A stretch of DNA of 64,000 nucleotides, from the NCBI GenBank assembly GCA_904418845.1, contig CAJFQC010000009.1, positions 16,741 to 80,740 of the forward strand, in the 5' to 3' direction. Positions within the stretch are counted from its first letter, which is position 1. Each line of letters begins with the position of its first letter. This document shows positions 35,193-42,937 of this stretch, one piece after another. Made by a program: the position numbers and the translations under genes. Source of the DNA: an uncultured Ruminococcus sp. (GTDB lineage: Bacteria > Bacillota > Clostridia > Lachnospirales > Lachnospiraceae). The notes below the pieces were generated by a model. That model was not told the DNA's origin. It ran no database searches and saw nothing but the letters and a program-made list of their open reading frames with translations.

Positions 35193-35690
35193 GTGTCATG
35201 CAACTTTTTGGATGATAAACTCCGTCTAATATATGAGAATGTCAGAAAGGGTATCTTGTATAAAACTGCGCGCAGTCATTTTTCAGAGGAAGAAGACATT
35301 GCCGACGCTTTCCAGGACACGATTGAAGCAGCATACCGCACGATTACACATCTGAATAATGCGGAATATTTCAGGACATGGCTTATCCGTATCCTCATCA
35401 ATAAATGTATTGACATTAAGAGGAAAAAACAGAAGGAAAGCCCTGCATTGATATTCCCGGAGGAAGGAGAGACATGCATGGAACTGGCTAACTGTGAATT
35501 TGAAGAACTGATGCGCTCGCTGGATGAAAAATACCGGACAGTTCTTCTTTTGTATTATGGAGAAGGTTTTAAGATCACAGAGATCGCTCAGCTTCTTGAT
35601 ATGGAAGAGAATACGGTGAAATCAAGGCTGTCAAGGGGAAGAGATAAGTTCAGGCAGGTCTGGACGGCCCACAATGTGGCCACAGAATAA
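35193..35690 (+). CDS. ECF-type RNA polymerase sigma factor
   Basis: 165 residues, normal for a small ECF sigma. Region 2 is EEEDIADAFQDTIEAAYRTI with the EYFRTWLIRILINKCID core-binding helix. Region 4 is KYRTVLLLYYGEGFKITEIAQLL followed by MEENTVKSRLSRGRDKFRQ, the -35-binding helix-turn-helix. The start is uncertain: GTG 35193 (or TTG 35208) has no visible Shine-Dalgarno, though the N-terminus matches family length. The following gene, 16 nt downstream with a good AGGAGG, is the expected anti-sigma partner but is broken, so this sigma factor may be unrestrained or dying. It is divergent from the hydrogenase-like sensor (113 nt between). Confidence 0.8.
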   Translation: MSCNFLDDKLRLIYENVRKGILYKTARSHFSEEEDIADAFQDTIEAAYRTITHLNNAEYFRTWLIRILINKCIDIKRKKQKESPALIFPEEGETCMELANCEFEELMRSLDEKYRTVLLLYYGEGFKITEIAQLLDMEENTVKSRLSRGRDKFRQVWTAHNVATE

Positions 35691-35706
35691 GAGAGGAGGA
35701 GACGAA

Positions 35707-36980
35707 TTGAAAAAAGAATATTCACAGGGAAATGTTGAACGTATTTTAAAAAGCAGCGTGAAGATCCCGGCGAGTGTAGATGAGAGGATACAGACGACAT
35801 ACCGGGAGCTGGGGCTGACAGAAGACAATGACAAGGCTTCCGACGGACACCGAAGCGCACGCTATTGAAGTGACTCCGGGATATGTGCCGAAGGGATATA
35901 TATCACATAGACGGACCGCATACGGGGAAATATCACAACGATGAGACAGAGGGAGGCATGACTATTGTTCCCTTCAACGCCGTGGAACTTTACTTCCGCA
36001 CGGCGACAGGAAATAACTGGTTAGATGTGGTTTATGATGAAGATGCCTTTGTTAAAACGGTTGAAAATAACGGTACAGTGCTCAATCTGTTCAAAGAGGA
36101 TTCCATTTATGAGGATGACGGCACGGTTTTTCAGAATGCGTACCTCTTTAACGAAGAAGAAGGGTATGCTGTATGGGTACATGTCTCCGGCATCGGTATC
36201 GCTGAGGATGAGGCAGAAAAAGTTGCGGAAAATCTGACGGTCACAGTGCTTGATGAGACAGTGCCTTATGCGACTGAAGAAGAGATCGCGCTGGCGAGGA
36301 AGCAGAATGAGGCGGCAGAGAATAACTACCAGGAAAAACCGGCAATAGAAAGTGGAAGTATCCACAATGTAGGAGATATACTTACAGCGCCGGATTCTGC
36401 CACGGATCTCACCAATGCGGAGTTTACAGTCACCGATATCCGGGTAGTGGATTCCATGCCGGCTGACAAGTATCCTGAAGAGAATTATATCGTGGATTAC
36501 GACGAAGATATCGCTCCGCTCCTGGAACAAGACGGGACTATGAAGGCGCATAAGAGATACGATACGGATGCTGGGGAGAGCATCGATAAAGACAAAACAG
36601 AAACAGTTAATTCCAAATTTATTATTGCTGATGTTGAGATCACAAACACAGGAGACACAGCAGAAGAAATACAGATCGCTCCGGCTCTGGAACTTCTGAA
36701 GGAGACTGGAAGCGGAACCTATGAAACGTTCTGGTATACGTCTGCATCGAAAGCGTATTCAGAACTGGCCAGATGGGAAGGCACGCCCATCTATCAGAGC
36801 GTACAGCAGTTTACTGACAATAATAAGAAACATGTATATTTTGCAGAGATCGGGGAGGGGGAAACGATCAAATGTACTTTCGCATATGTGGTGGATGAAG
36901 ACTGTGTTGATAACGCATGTCTGGCATTCTTTAAGATGGGCGGCAGCGAAATCAACTATCCGCGGGTAAAAGTGCGGTAA
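35707..36980 (+). pseudogene. Broken anti-sigma-factor-like membrane protein gene
   Basis: Three reading frames carry one broken gene. TTG 35707 (7 nt after AGGAGG) starts an intact cytoplasmic head, MKKEYSQGNVERILKSSVKIPASVDERI, which stops at 35868. A second frame (about 35828-35900) continues EAHAIEVTPGYVPKGY. A third (35883-36980) carries GPHTGKYHNDETEGGMTIVPF and some 340 extracellular-type residues, including what looks like a DUF4352/telokin-like C-terminal domain. The transmembrane segment expected between head and extracellular part is absent, so a deletion near 35830 and a later 1-nt-type slip in the ATATATAT run at about 35897-35904 are inferred. The third ORF alone has no ribosome site at its ATG. 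Confidence 0.72.
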
Positions 36981-36998
36981 GCAGAATTAGTGCGGTGA

Positions 36999-37065
36999 CA
37001 GAAAGAAACAGCCGATGAGACATATATCTGCAAAAGATATATGTCTCATCGGCTGTTTCTTTCTG
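36999..37065. terminator. Perfect 30-bp-stem hairpin between convergent genes
   Basis: Two 30-nt arms (36999-37028 and 37036-37065, starting CAGAAAGAAACAGCCG) are exact reverse complements around a 7-nt loop (TGCAAAA). The outer ends are A-rich on the left and T-rich on the right. It probably terminates both the sigma/anti-sigma transcript and the convergent amidase transcript, though the stem is far longer than needed. Confidence 0.8.
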
Positions 37066-37089
37066 CTCAAACCGCTCTGGCGCTCAAAC

Positions 37090-38055
37090 CTACCGGCTCA
37101 CCACAATTGTCTGATACCCGGCCCTTTTCAGCTTTTTCTCCATTTCCACCGCTTCATCCAATGTCGGAAACTCTCCCACTGTGACGCGGTAGAGTCTATT
37201 TCCGGGTTCAATGACAGCAGGGAAGTCCTGTTCCAAAAGTTCGTTCTGCAGCCGCTGGGCATAGGAAGCGTTGCGGAAGGCCCCTGTCTGAACTGTATAC
37301 CTGGGCATCCCCTCTGTGTGTTCCGGCCTGTTTGCCGGCAGTTCACCCGGCCGGTTGTCTGGTCCGCTTTCAGGGCGCGGCAAAAGATTTCCGGGAGAAG
37401 TCGTGTTGTTTCCGGGCATCCCTGCGCCTGGTGCGGGTGGGATGATCCCCTGCGGCGGCATGGCGGGATTCATCTCGTATTTCCCGTCGGATGCAACATC
37501 CTGACTTGTCTCAATGAGCCCGTTCATCTGGAGCGTATCGAGAATACCTTCGGCAATCGCAAGTGCGATATCATCAAAATTATTGTCGAAGAGCTGATTG
37601 TCGGTATCGGAGTTGATGAATCCGACTTCGACAAGAACTGCAGGCATGCGGGTGCGGCGCAGCACTACAAGCCCGGGGCGCTCTTTCACACCTAGATTGA
37701 CGAAACCTATGGATTCAAGCTGTTCGTTTATGTTCTCTGCCATCTGAAGTTTGATGCCTGATTTGTCGTAGACAAGGGATTCTACCCCTGAGTAGGTGTT
37801 TGGGGTCGGACTGGAGTTGCGGTGGATGGATATGAAGAAATCCACGCCCGCCTCGTTTGCTTCCATGGCTTTTTGATAAGGAGATTCGTATACGTCGGTT
37901 GTGCGGGTATACAGGACGTCGATGCCGCGCCCTTGCAAAATCTCACCAATGGCGAGAGTCAGGGCGAGAGTATCGTCTTTTTCCTGTCTTCCGTTATAGA
38001 CAGCTCCGGGATCGCGGCCCCCGTGCCCGGCATCTAACATGATAGAAACTGGCAT
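37090..38055 (-). CDS. N-acetylmuramoyl-L-alanine amidase with C-terminal SPOR domain
   Basis: Zinc amidase (Amidase_3) that cuts MurNAc-L-Ala bonds in peptidoglycan. LDAGHGGRDPGAV gives the first zinc His, Glu follows in NGRQEKDDTLAL, SIHRNSS gives the second His, and VEVGFINSDTDNQLF the catalytic Glu. A Pro/Gly-rich linker (about 195-245) leads to a SPOR domain (RYTVQTGAFRNASYAQRL to the C-terminus) that binds glycan strands. 321 residues. It starts directly at the catalytic domain with no signal peptide, as in Bacillus CwlC, a mother-cell lysis amidase made late in sporulation; a phage-type lysin is the alternative. Confidence 0.87.
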   Translation of the reverse strand: MPVSIMLDAGHGGRDPGAVYNGRQEKDDTLALTLAIGEILQGRGIDVLYTRTTDVYESPYQKAMEANEAGVDFFISIHRNSSPTPNTYSGVESLVYDKSGIKLQMAENINEQLESIGFVNLGVKERPGLVVLRRTRMPAVLVEVGFINSDTDNQLFDNNFDDIALAIAEGILDTLQMNGLIETSQDVASDGKYEMNPAMPPQGIIPPAPGAGMPGNNTTSPGNLLPRPESGPDNRPGELPANRPEHTEGMPRYTVQTGAFRNASYAQRLQNELLEQDFPAVIEPGNRLYRVTVGEFPTLDEAVEMEKKLKRAGYQTIVVSR

Positions 38056-38101
38056 AATGGTTAGTTCCTTTTATAATTGCTCTTATGATAAGATATGCAG
38101 G

Positions 38102-38135
38102 AAAAGAATAAAGGTGACTGCCAATAACAGCCACC
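38102..38135 (-). terminator. Terminator of the CNNM/CorC-type gene (minus strand)
   Basis: On the minus strand GGTGGCTG / CAGTCACC (8 bp, one G-T pair, 7-nt loop) followed by TTTATTCTTTT, just downstream of the stop at 38144. Confidence 0.65.
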
Positions 38136-38143
38136 TGAAAAAA

Positions 38144-39523
38144 TCAAAGTCCATTGTCTGGGGATGCCGTAGAATGACCGAACGCCTTTCCATCACTCTG
38201 ATTTTCATATTTTTTTTCAAGTGAAGATGCGTCTTCGTCTGGTTCTTTGTCCGGCGTTTCCGCATCATTTCCTTCAGGAAGATATACATGCACACTCTCT
38301 ACACGGTTCTTGTCCAGCGTCTCCACCACAAGCCGGATACCCTCCTCCGTACAGACAGCATCTCCGACTTCAGGAAGGCGGTCAAGGTGTTCGATGATAA
38401 ACCCGCCGAGGGAGTCGTAATCCTCGGACTGAAGCTCTATGTTCAGGCGATCGTTGACATCGTCCAGATTCATAGAACCTTCAATGACGTATTCGTGATC
38501 AGACAGTCTGAATACGAGTTCATCTTCTTTTTCGTCGTACTCGTCATGAATCTCTCCGACGATTTCCTCAAGGATATCCTCCAGCGTGATTAGTCCTGCC
38601 ATCTCCCCGTACTCATCAAGGACGATGGCAATATTAAAGGTAGATTCTCTCATCTCTACAAGCAGCTCGGAGATATTCTTGTACTCATAAGTAAAATGAG
38701 GCTGGCGCATGATATCGCGGATGTGGAAGGCTTCGTTCTTATTATAAAGAAGAAGATCCTTCATATTGATAATACCTACGATATTATCCTGTGTGTCCTC
38801 AAAAACAGGGAGTCTCGTGAATTTATCCTCCCGAAAAATATCAATCAGCTCGTCATAGGTATTGTTGATATCAGCGAATGTAACGTGCACACGGGGAACC
38901 ATGATATCCTTCGCGTTGGCGTCGCCCAAATCGAATACGTTGTAGATCATCTCTTTTTCATCGGATTCGATAATTCCATCCTCGTGGCTGACGTCCACAA
39001 TAGTGCGCAGTTCATCCTCGGTCATGCTCCTGTCGGCTCCATTTGGATCTACTCTGAGTAAAAGCATGATAAAGCGTGAGAAAAGATTTATGATAAAGAT
39101 AACAGGGGTCATCACAGTCATAAAGAGCCGGATGATCGGAATATATCTCAATGTCAGTTTTTCTGCTTTAAGGGTTGCATAGTTTTTCGGCGTGATCTCT
39201 CCGAATACAAGGATAGCGACAGTAAGAGCAGCAGTTGCGATACTGACCATGTAACCGCCGAAAGCATATGCCAGCGATGTCGCAAGCGCGGAAGCAGAAA
39301 GATTGACGATATTGTTTCCGATGAGAATAGCGCTGAGCATCTTAGCAGTATGATTCTCCAATACATCGAGAACCATCGCGGCGCGTTTGCTGCCGGAATC
39401 AGCCAGAGAACGGAGCCGGATTTTATTTACCGACATCAGAGCTGTCTCGTTAGATGAGAAAAATGCTGAAAGCATTAAAAGAATAATAAGTATTAATAAT
39501 TGAAAACTGTCTCCAGAATCCAC
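38144..39523 (-). CDS. CNNM/CorC-type membrane protein (DUF21-CBS-CBS-CorC_HlyC)
   Basis: 459 residues. A DUF21 membrane domain with about four helices (LSAFFSSNETALMSVNKIRL, GNNIVNLSASALATSLA) is followed by two CBS modules (about 205-330: MVPRVHVTFADINNTYDELI, NIVGIINMKDLLL, GLITLEDILEEIVGEI) and a C-terminal CorC/HlyC domain (VIEGSMNLDDVNDRL...GGFIIEHLDRLPEVGD), then an acidic tail. The family includes magnesium/cobalt efflux proteins; 'hemolysin' names are historical. Start GTG 39523 has AAAGGAG 13 nt upstream, rather far, so the exact start is uncertain. Confidence 0.88.
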   Translation of the reverse strand: MDSGDSFQLLILIILLMLSAFFSSNETALMSVNKIRLRSLADSGSKRAAMVLDVLENHTAKMLSAILIGNNIVNLSASALATSLAYAFGGYMVSIATAALTVAILVFGEITPKNYATLKAEKLTLRYIPIIRLFMTVMTPVIFIINLFSRFIMLLLRVDPNGADRSMTEDELRTIVDVSHEDGIIESDEKEMIYNVFDLGDANAKDIMVPRVHVTFADINNTYDELIDIFREDKFTRLPVFEDTQDNIVGIINMKDLLLYNKNEAFHIRDIMRQPHFTYEYKNISELLVEMRESTFNIAIVLDEYGEMAGLITLEDILEEIVGEIHDEYDEKEDELVFRLSDHEYVIEGSMNLDDVNDRLNIELQSEDYDSLGGFIIEHLDRLPEVGDAVCTEEGIRLVVETLDKNRVESVHVYLPEGNDAETPDKEPDEDASSLEKKYENQSDGKAFGHSTASPDNGL

Positions 39524-39644
39524 TGTTTTAATTTCACTCCTTTATGATTGTAAAAGTCCGCCGTATTACAGCATATAAAAATGTATAGATACGAAGACAG
39601 TATACACTGTTTCTGCAGATTTTGCAAGATTTGTGTCTGCTGCC

Positions 39645-39673
39645 TTTACTTTGCGCCATGTGTGCTCTATAAT
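39645..39673 (+). promoter_or_regulatory. Promoter of the murB-rapZ-whiA-HPr operon
   Basis: TTTACT, a 17-nt spacer and a perfect TATAAT, 124 nt before the murB start. The region is shared with the divergent CNNM-type gene. Confidence 0.6.
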
Positions 39674-39797
39674 GTGAAAAGATAATAGTTCAGCCATACA
39701 GTGTACGGGAAGTGCAAAACATACTTCCATGTTCTGGCAGAATGAATGGTTATTAGGAAAGATGAATACGAAAAGAAAGAATGAAATGAGGAAGTTT

Positions 39798-40703
39798 ATG
39801 GATTTATATAAAGAACTATGTGCGGCTGTGGGAGCGGAAAATGTGCTCAGAGATGAACCGATGAGCAGACATACGACTTTTCGGATCGGGGGACCGGCGG
39901 ACTTTTTTGTTCAACCTTCCTGTATGGAGGAGATCAAAGCGGTCAGAGAATTATGCAGATCGGGGAAAATGCCGTGTTATGTTATGGGAAATGGGAGCGA
40001 CCTTCTTGTGGGTGACAGGGGATACCGCGGCGTGATCATTCAGATCTGTAAAAGGATGAATGAAGTGCGTGCGGAGGGAGAACGGATTTTTGTTCAGTCA
40101 GGAGCCCTGCTGTCAAAGACAGCGTCTGCGGCTTATGATGCGTCTCTTACGGGAATGGAGTTTGCGTCAGGGATACCGGGAACAGTAGGCGGGGCGCTCA
40201 GAATGAATGCAGGCGCATATGATGGTGAGATGAAGCAGATCGTGGAATCAGTGGAAGTGCTGACGGCAGATGGGGAAGTGCTGGTACTGTCCGCAGGAGA
40301 GTTGGGAATGGGATACCGCACCAGCGTGATTTCAAAAAATGATTACGTGGCTTTGAGCGCGGTATTGAAGCTGAAAAAGGGAGAGAAGAGCGACATTCGC
40401 GCCCGTATGGATGAGTTGAAAAAGAAGCGTGTGGAGAAGCAGCCGCTGGAGTATGGAAGCGCAGGCAGTACATTCAAGCGTCCGGAAGGACATTTTGCAG
40501 GAAAGCTTGTTCAGAAGGCGGGACTGCGAGGATATCGCGTAGGGGATGCTCAGGTGTCAGAGAAGCACTGCGGTTTTGTCATAAACCGGGGAAATGCTAC
40601 GGCGGCAGAGGTTGCCCAGCTTATGGAGGATGTGGCAGACCGGGTGCAAGAGAAGTTTGGTATAAGGCTTGATCCAGAAGTGAAGAAGATAGGAGAATTT
40701 TAG
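39798..40703 (+). CDS. murB: UDP-N-acetylenolpyruvoylglucosamine reductase MurB
   Basis: FAD/NADPH enzyme making UDP-MurNAc for peptidoglycan. MSRHTTFRIGGPADFFVQP, VMGNGSDLLVGDRGYRG (FAD binding), GMEFASGIPGTVGGALRMNAGAYDGEM, the catalytic Ser in YGSAGSTFKRPEG and a C-terminal Glu region identify it. It is the shorter, type II form, 301 residues. Start ATG 39798 (MDLYKELCAAV) after TGAGGAAG; the ORF track's 39729 start adds an unconserved basic tail. rapZ begins 3 nt after the stop. Confidence 0.95.
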   Translation: MDLYKELCAAVGAENVLRDEPMSRHTTFRIGGPADFFVQPSCMEEIKAVRELCRSGKMPCYVMGNGSDLLVGDRGYRGVIIQICKRMNEVRAEGERIFVQSGALLSKTASAAYDASLTGMEFASGIPGTVGGALRMNAGAYDGEMKQIVESVEVLTADGEVLVLSAGELGMGYRTSVISKNDYVALSAVLKLKKGEKSDIRARMDELKKKRVEKQPLEYGSAGSTFKRPEGHFAGKLVQKAGLRGYRVGDAQVSEKHCGFVINRGNATAAEVAQLMEDVADRVQEKFGIRLDPEVKKIGEF

Positions 40704-40706
40704 AGA

Positions 40707-41585
40707 ATGCGTTTTGTGATCGTGACCGGGATGTCCGGGGCTGGAAAGTCAACAGCACTAAAGATGCTGGAAGATATGGGATATTTCTGTGTGGATAATC
40801 TTCCCATTCCTTTGCTTCCGCGCTTTGTCGAAATGTTCGGCGAGCCGGAGGAAGAGGTGAAAAAAGTGGCAATGGGGATTGATGTAAGAGGCGGGCAGGA
40901 TTTTCCGGGGCTGAAAGAAGTGTTAGACGATATGGATGTCAGAGAGATTGAGTATGAGATCCTGTTTCTCGACGCGAAAGATGATGTGCTCATCAAGCGG
41001 TATAAAGAGACAAGACGTCAGCATCCTTTAAGCGGTTCGGGGAGAGTGGACACAGGGATCGCCAAGGAGCGTGAAAAGATCATGTTCTTAAAAATGCGGG
41101 CAACCTATATAATGGATACGAGCAAGATGCTCACAAGAGAACTGAAGCTTGAATTGGAAAAGATATTTATCCGCGGGCAGAAGTTTTGCAGTCTCTACAT
41201 CACGGTGATGTCCTTTGGGTTTAAGTATGGGATACCTCAGGATTCAGATCTTGTGTTTGATGTGCGATTCCTTCCGAATCCTTACTATATAGATGAACTC
41301 AGAGAAAAGACAGGAAATGATCCGGAAGTGCAGGATTATGTCATGGAAAATGAGAAAGCTCAATTTTTTTTGCAAAAGCTCAAGGATATGGTAGATTTTC
41401 TTATCCCGAATTATATCTTGGAGGGCAAGAACCAGCTTGTTATATCCATTGGCTGTACCGGGGGAAAACACCGCTCTGTTACGATTGCCAACGCGCTTCA
41501 CAATATGCTTCAGGAACAGGAAAATTACGGGGTGCGCATCGAACATCGTGATATCGGAAAAGATGCGATCACCAAAAGGAAGTGA
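40707..41585 (+). CDS. rapZ: RNase adapter / nucleotide-binding protein RapZ (YvcJ)
   Basis: P-loop protein of 292 residues: VIVTGMSGAGKSTALKMLED (Walker A), FCVDNLPIPLLP, LFLDAKDDVLIKRYKETRRQHPL, FGFKYGIPQDSDLVFDVRFLPNPY and the C-terminal ISIGCTGGKHRSVTIAN segment are diagnostic. In Bacillus the homologue YvcJ binds nucleotides and influences competence; in E. coli RapZ controls GlmS through sRNA. It lies in the conserved rapZ-whiA-HPr order. Confidence 0.95.
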   Translation: MRFVIVTGMSGAGKSTALKMLEDMGYFCVDNLPIPLLPRFVEMFGEPEEEVKKVAMGIDVRGGQDFPGLKEVLDDMDVREIEYEILFLDAKDDVLIKRYKETRRQHPLSGSGRVDTGIAKEREKIMFLKMRATYIMDTSKMLTRELKLELEKIFIRGQKFCSLYITVMSFGFKYGIPQDSDLVFDVRFLPNPYYIDELREKTGNDPEVQDYVMENEKAQFFLQKLKDMVDFLIPNYILEGKNQLVISIGCTGGKHRSVTIANALHNMLQEQENYGVRIEHRDIGKDAITKRK

Positions 41586-41589
41586 GAAA

Positions 41590-42549
41590 ATGTCATTTTC
41601 CGGAAATGTCAGAAAAGAACTCTCAGGAAATATCAGTCTGGCAAGGCATTGCCAGATCGCCGAGATCACGGCGTTTATCGGGATGTGCGGGACAGTTGTG
41701 ATTAATAGTTTTGATCATTACAGCATCAGGATTCATTCTGAAAATTTTCTTGTTGCAAGAAAAGTCTTTACATTGCTCGAAAAAACATTTAATATAAAAG
41801 CTGATATTTCTATCCGAAGAAATATCAGCAAAGATAGTGTATCTTATGCAGTCATTATCCGGCAGCATCAAGATGCGCTGAGGATTCTTCAGGCAGCAAA
41901 AATGACCGGCGGGCACCGGCAGGATGGAGATGATATCCATGCGTTCAATCCTCTTGTGATCCAGCAGACATGCTGTAAAAGGGCATTTTTGAGAGGAGTA
42001 TTCCAGGCGGCAGGGTCCATGAGCGATCCGAATAAGTCTTACCATTTCGAGATTGTCTGTGCCTTACCAGAGGCGGCGCGGCAGATACAAAGCGTGATGT
42101 GCAGTTTCGGCCTGGATGCGAAGGTGGTGCCGCGTAAGAAATCATTTGTCGTTTATCTTAAGGAAGGATCCCAGATAGTAGATATCCTGAATGTAATGGA
42201 AGCGCACGTGTCTTTGATGGAACTGGAAAATGTCAGGATACTCAAAGAGATGCGCAATTCTGTGAACAGGAAGGTGAACTGTGAGACTGCCAATATTAAT
42301 AAGACTGTGTCGGCAGCGGTGAAACAGGTTGAAGATATTACTTACCTAAGAGATACGATCGGATTTGAAAATCTTCCGGAGAATCTGGTCGAGACGGCTT
42401 TTGCCCGTCTTGAAAATCCGGAGGCGGCCTTGAAAGAACTGGGGCAGGCGATGACGCCGCCGGTCGGGAAATCGGGTATCAATCACAGGCTGCGGAAACT
42501 CAGTGAGATGGCAGACAAGGTAAGGCTGGAACGAGGAGGATTATTATGA
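41590..42549 (+). CDS. whiA: WhiA family DNA-binding protein
   Basis: 319 residues: an N-terminal degenerate LAGLIDADG homing-endonuclease fold (FSGNVRKELSGN, KRAFLRGVFQAAGSMSDPNKSYHFEI), a linker, then a C-terminal helix-turn-helix (LPENLVETAFARLENPEAALKELGQAM, GKSGINHRLRKLSEMA). In other Gram-positives it affects sporulation or cell division and chromosome segregation. Start ATG 41590, 4 nt after rapZ, with AAGGAAG at the end of rapZ; the ORF-track start at 41437 lies in rapZ. No yvcK-like gene lies between rapZ and whiA, unlike Bacillus. It overlaps the HPr-type gene by 4 bp. Confidence 0.95.
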   Translation: MSFSGNVRKELSGNISLARHCQIAEITAFIGMCGTVVINSFDHYSIRIHSENFLVARKVFTLLEKTFNIKADISIRRNISKDSVSYAVIIRQHQDALRILQAAKMTGGHRQDGDDIHAFNPLVIQQTCCKRAFLRGVFQAAGSMSDPNKSYHFEIVCALPEAARQIQSVMCSFGLDAKVVPRKKSFVVYLKEGSQIVDILNVMEAHVSLMELENVRILKEMRNSVNRKVNCETANINKTVSAAVKQVEDITYLRDTIGFENLPENLVETAFARLENPEAALKELGQAMTPPVGKSGINHRLRKLSEMADKVRLERGGLL

Positions 42550-42806
42550 TTAAAACACCTGTTGTAGTAAAGACGGAAGATGGATTTGACGGAACACCGA
42601 TTGCTCTGCTCGTACAGGAAGCAAGCCAGTATGCGAGCAGGATCTACATACAGATCGGTGAGAAGAACATCAATGCCAAGAGCATCATGGGCATGATGAG
42701 TCTGACCCTTACAGACGGTGAGAAGATTACAGTTGTGACTGAGGGCGAGGATGAGAAGAAAGCGGCAGAGGGTATTCAGACGTTTTTTGCGAAAAAAGTA
42801 AGCTGA
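42546..42806 (+). CDS. Crh-like HPr family protein lacking His15
   Basis: 86 residues, an HPr fold. The region around the PTS phosphorylation site reads EDGFDGTPIALLVQEA, where HPr has GLHARPA and Bacillus Crh has GLQARPAALFVQEA, so the phosphorylatable His15 is replaced (Asp by alignment). The regulatory Ser46 site is intact in NINAKSIMGMMSLTL. A protein with Ser46 and no His15 should not carry phosphate in the PTS but could be an HPr kinase substrate and CcpA co-regulator, as Crh is. Its place after whiA also matches crh (yvcN). It starts with 4-bp overlap on whiA. Confidence 0.88.
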   Translation: MIKTPVVVKTEDGFDGTPIALLVQEASQYASRIYIQIGEKNINAKSIMGMMSLTLTDGEKITVVTEGEDEKKAAEGIQTFFAKKVS

Positions 42807-42815
42807 TGGCCGAGG

Positions 42816-42835
42816 CCTGTCTATGGAAAGACAGG
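42816..42835 (+). other. Small hairpin after the Crh-like gene
   Basis: CCTGTCT / AGACAGG, a perfect 7-bp stem with a 6-nt loop, 9 nt after the stop codon. No T-run follows, so a terminator is unlikely; it may be a 3' end or processing structure. Confidence 0.35.
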
Positions 42836-42937
42836 ATTCAGATAAAAAGGCAATAAGGTATGGGGGCTGTGCTGTGGGGTACAGTCCTTTGTTGTCCAAA
42901 AAAGCAGGTGGAGCTGACATAGGAAAGGGGAGATACT

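Noticed and set aside
35193-35690. Sigma factor judged N-terminally truncated
   Set aside because: First suspected because no Shine-Dalgarno is visible, but about 34 residues precede the region 2 core, which is normal for short ECF sigma factors.
42483-42920. 145-residue minus-strand ORF opposite the Crh-like gene
   Set aside because: Antisense of whiA end and the HPr-type gene; no start signal or family features.
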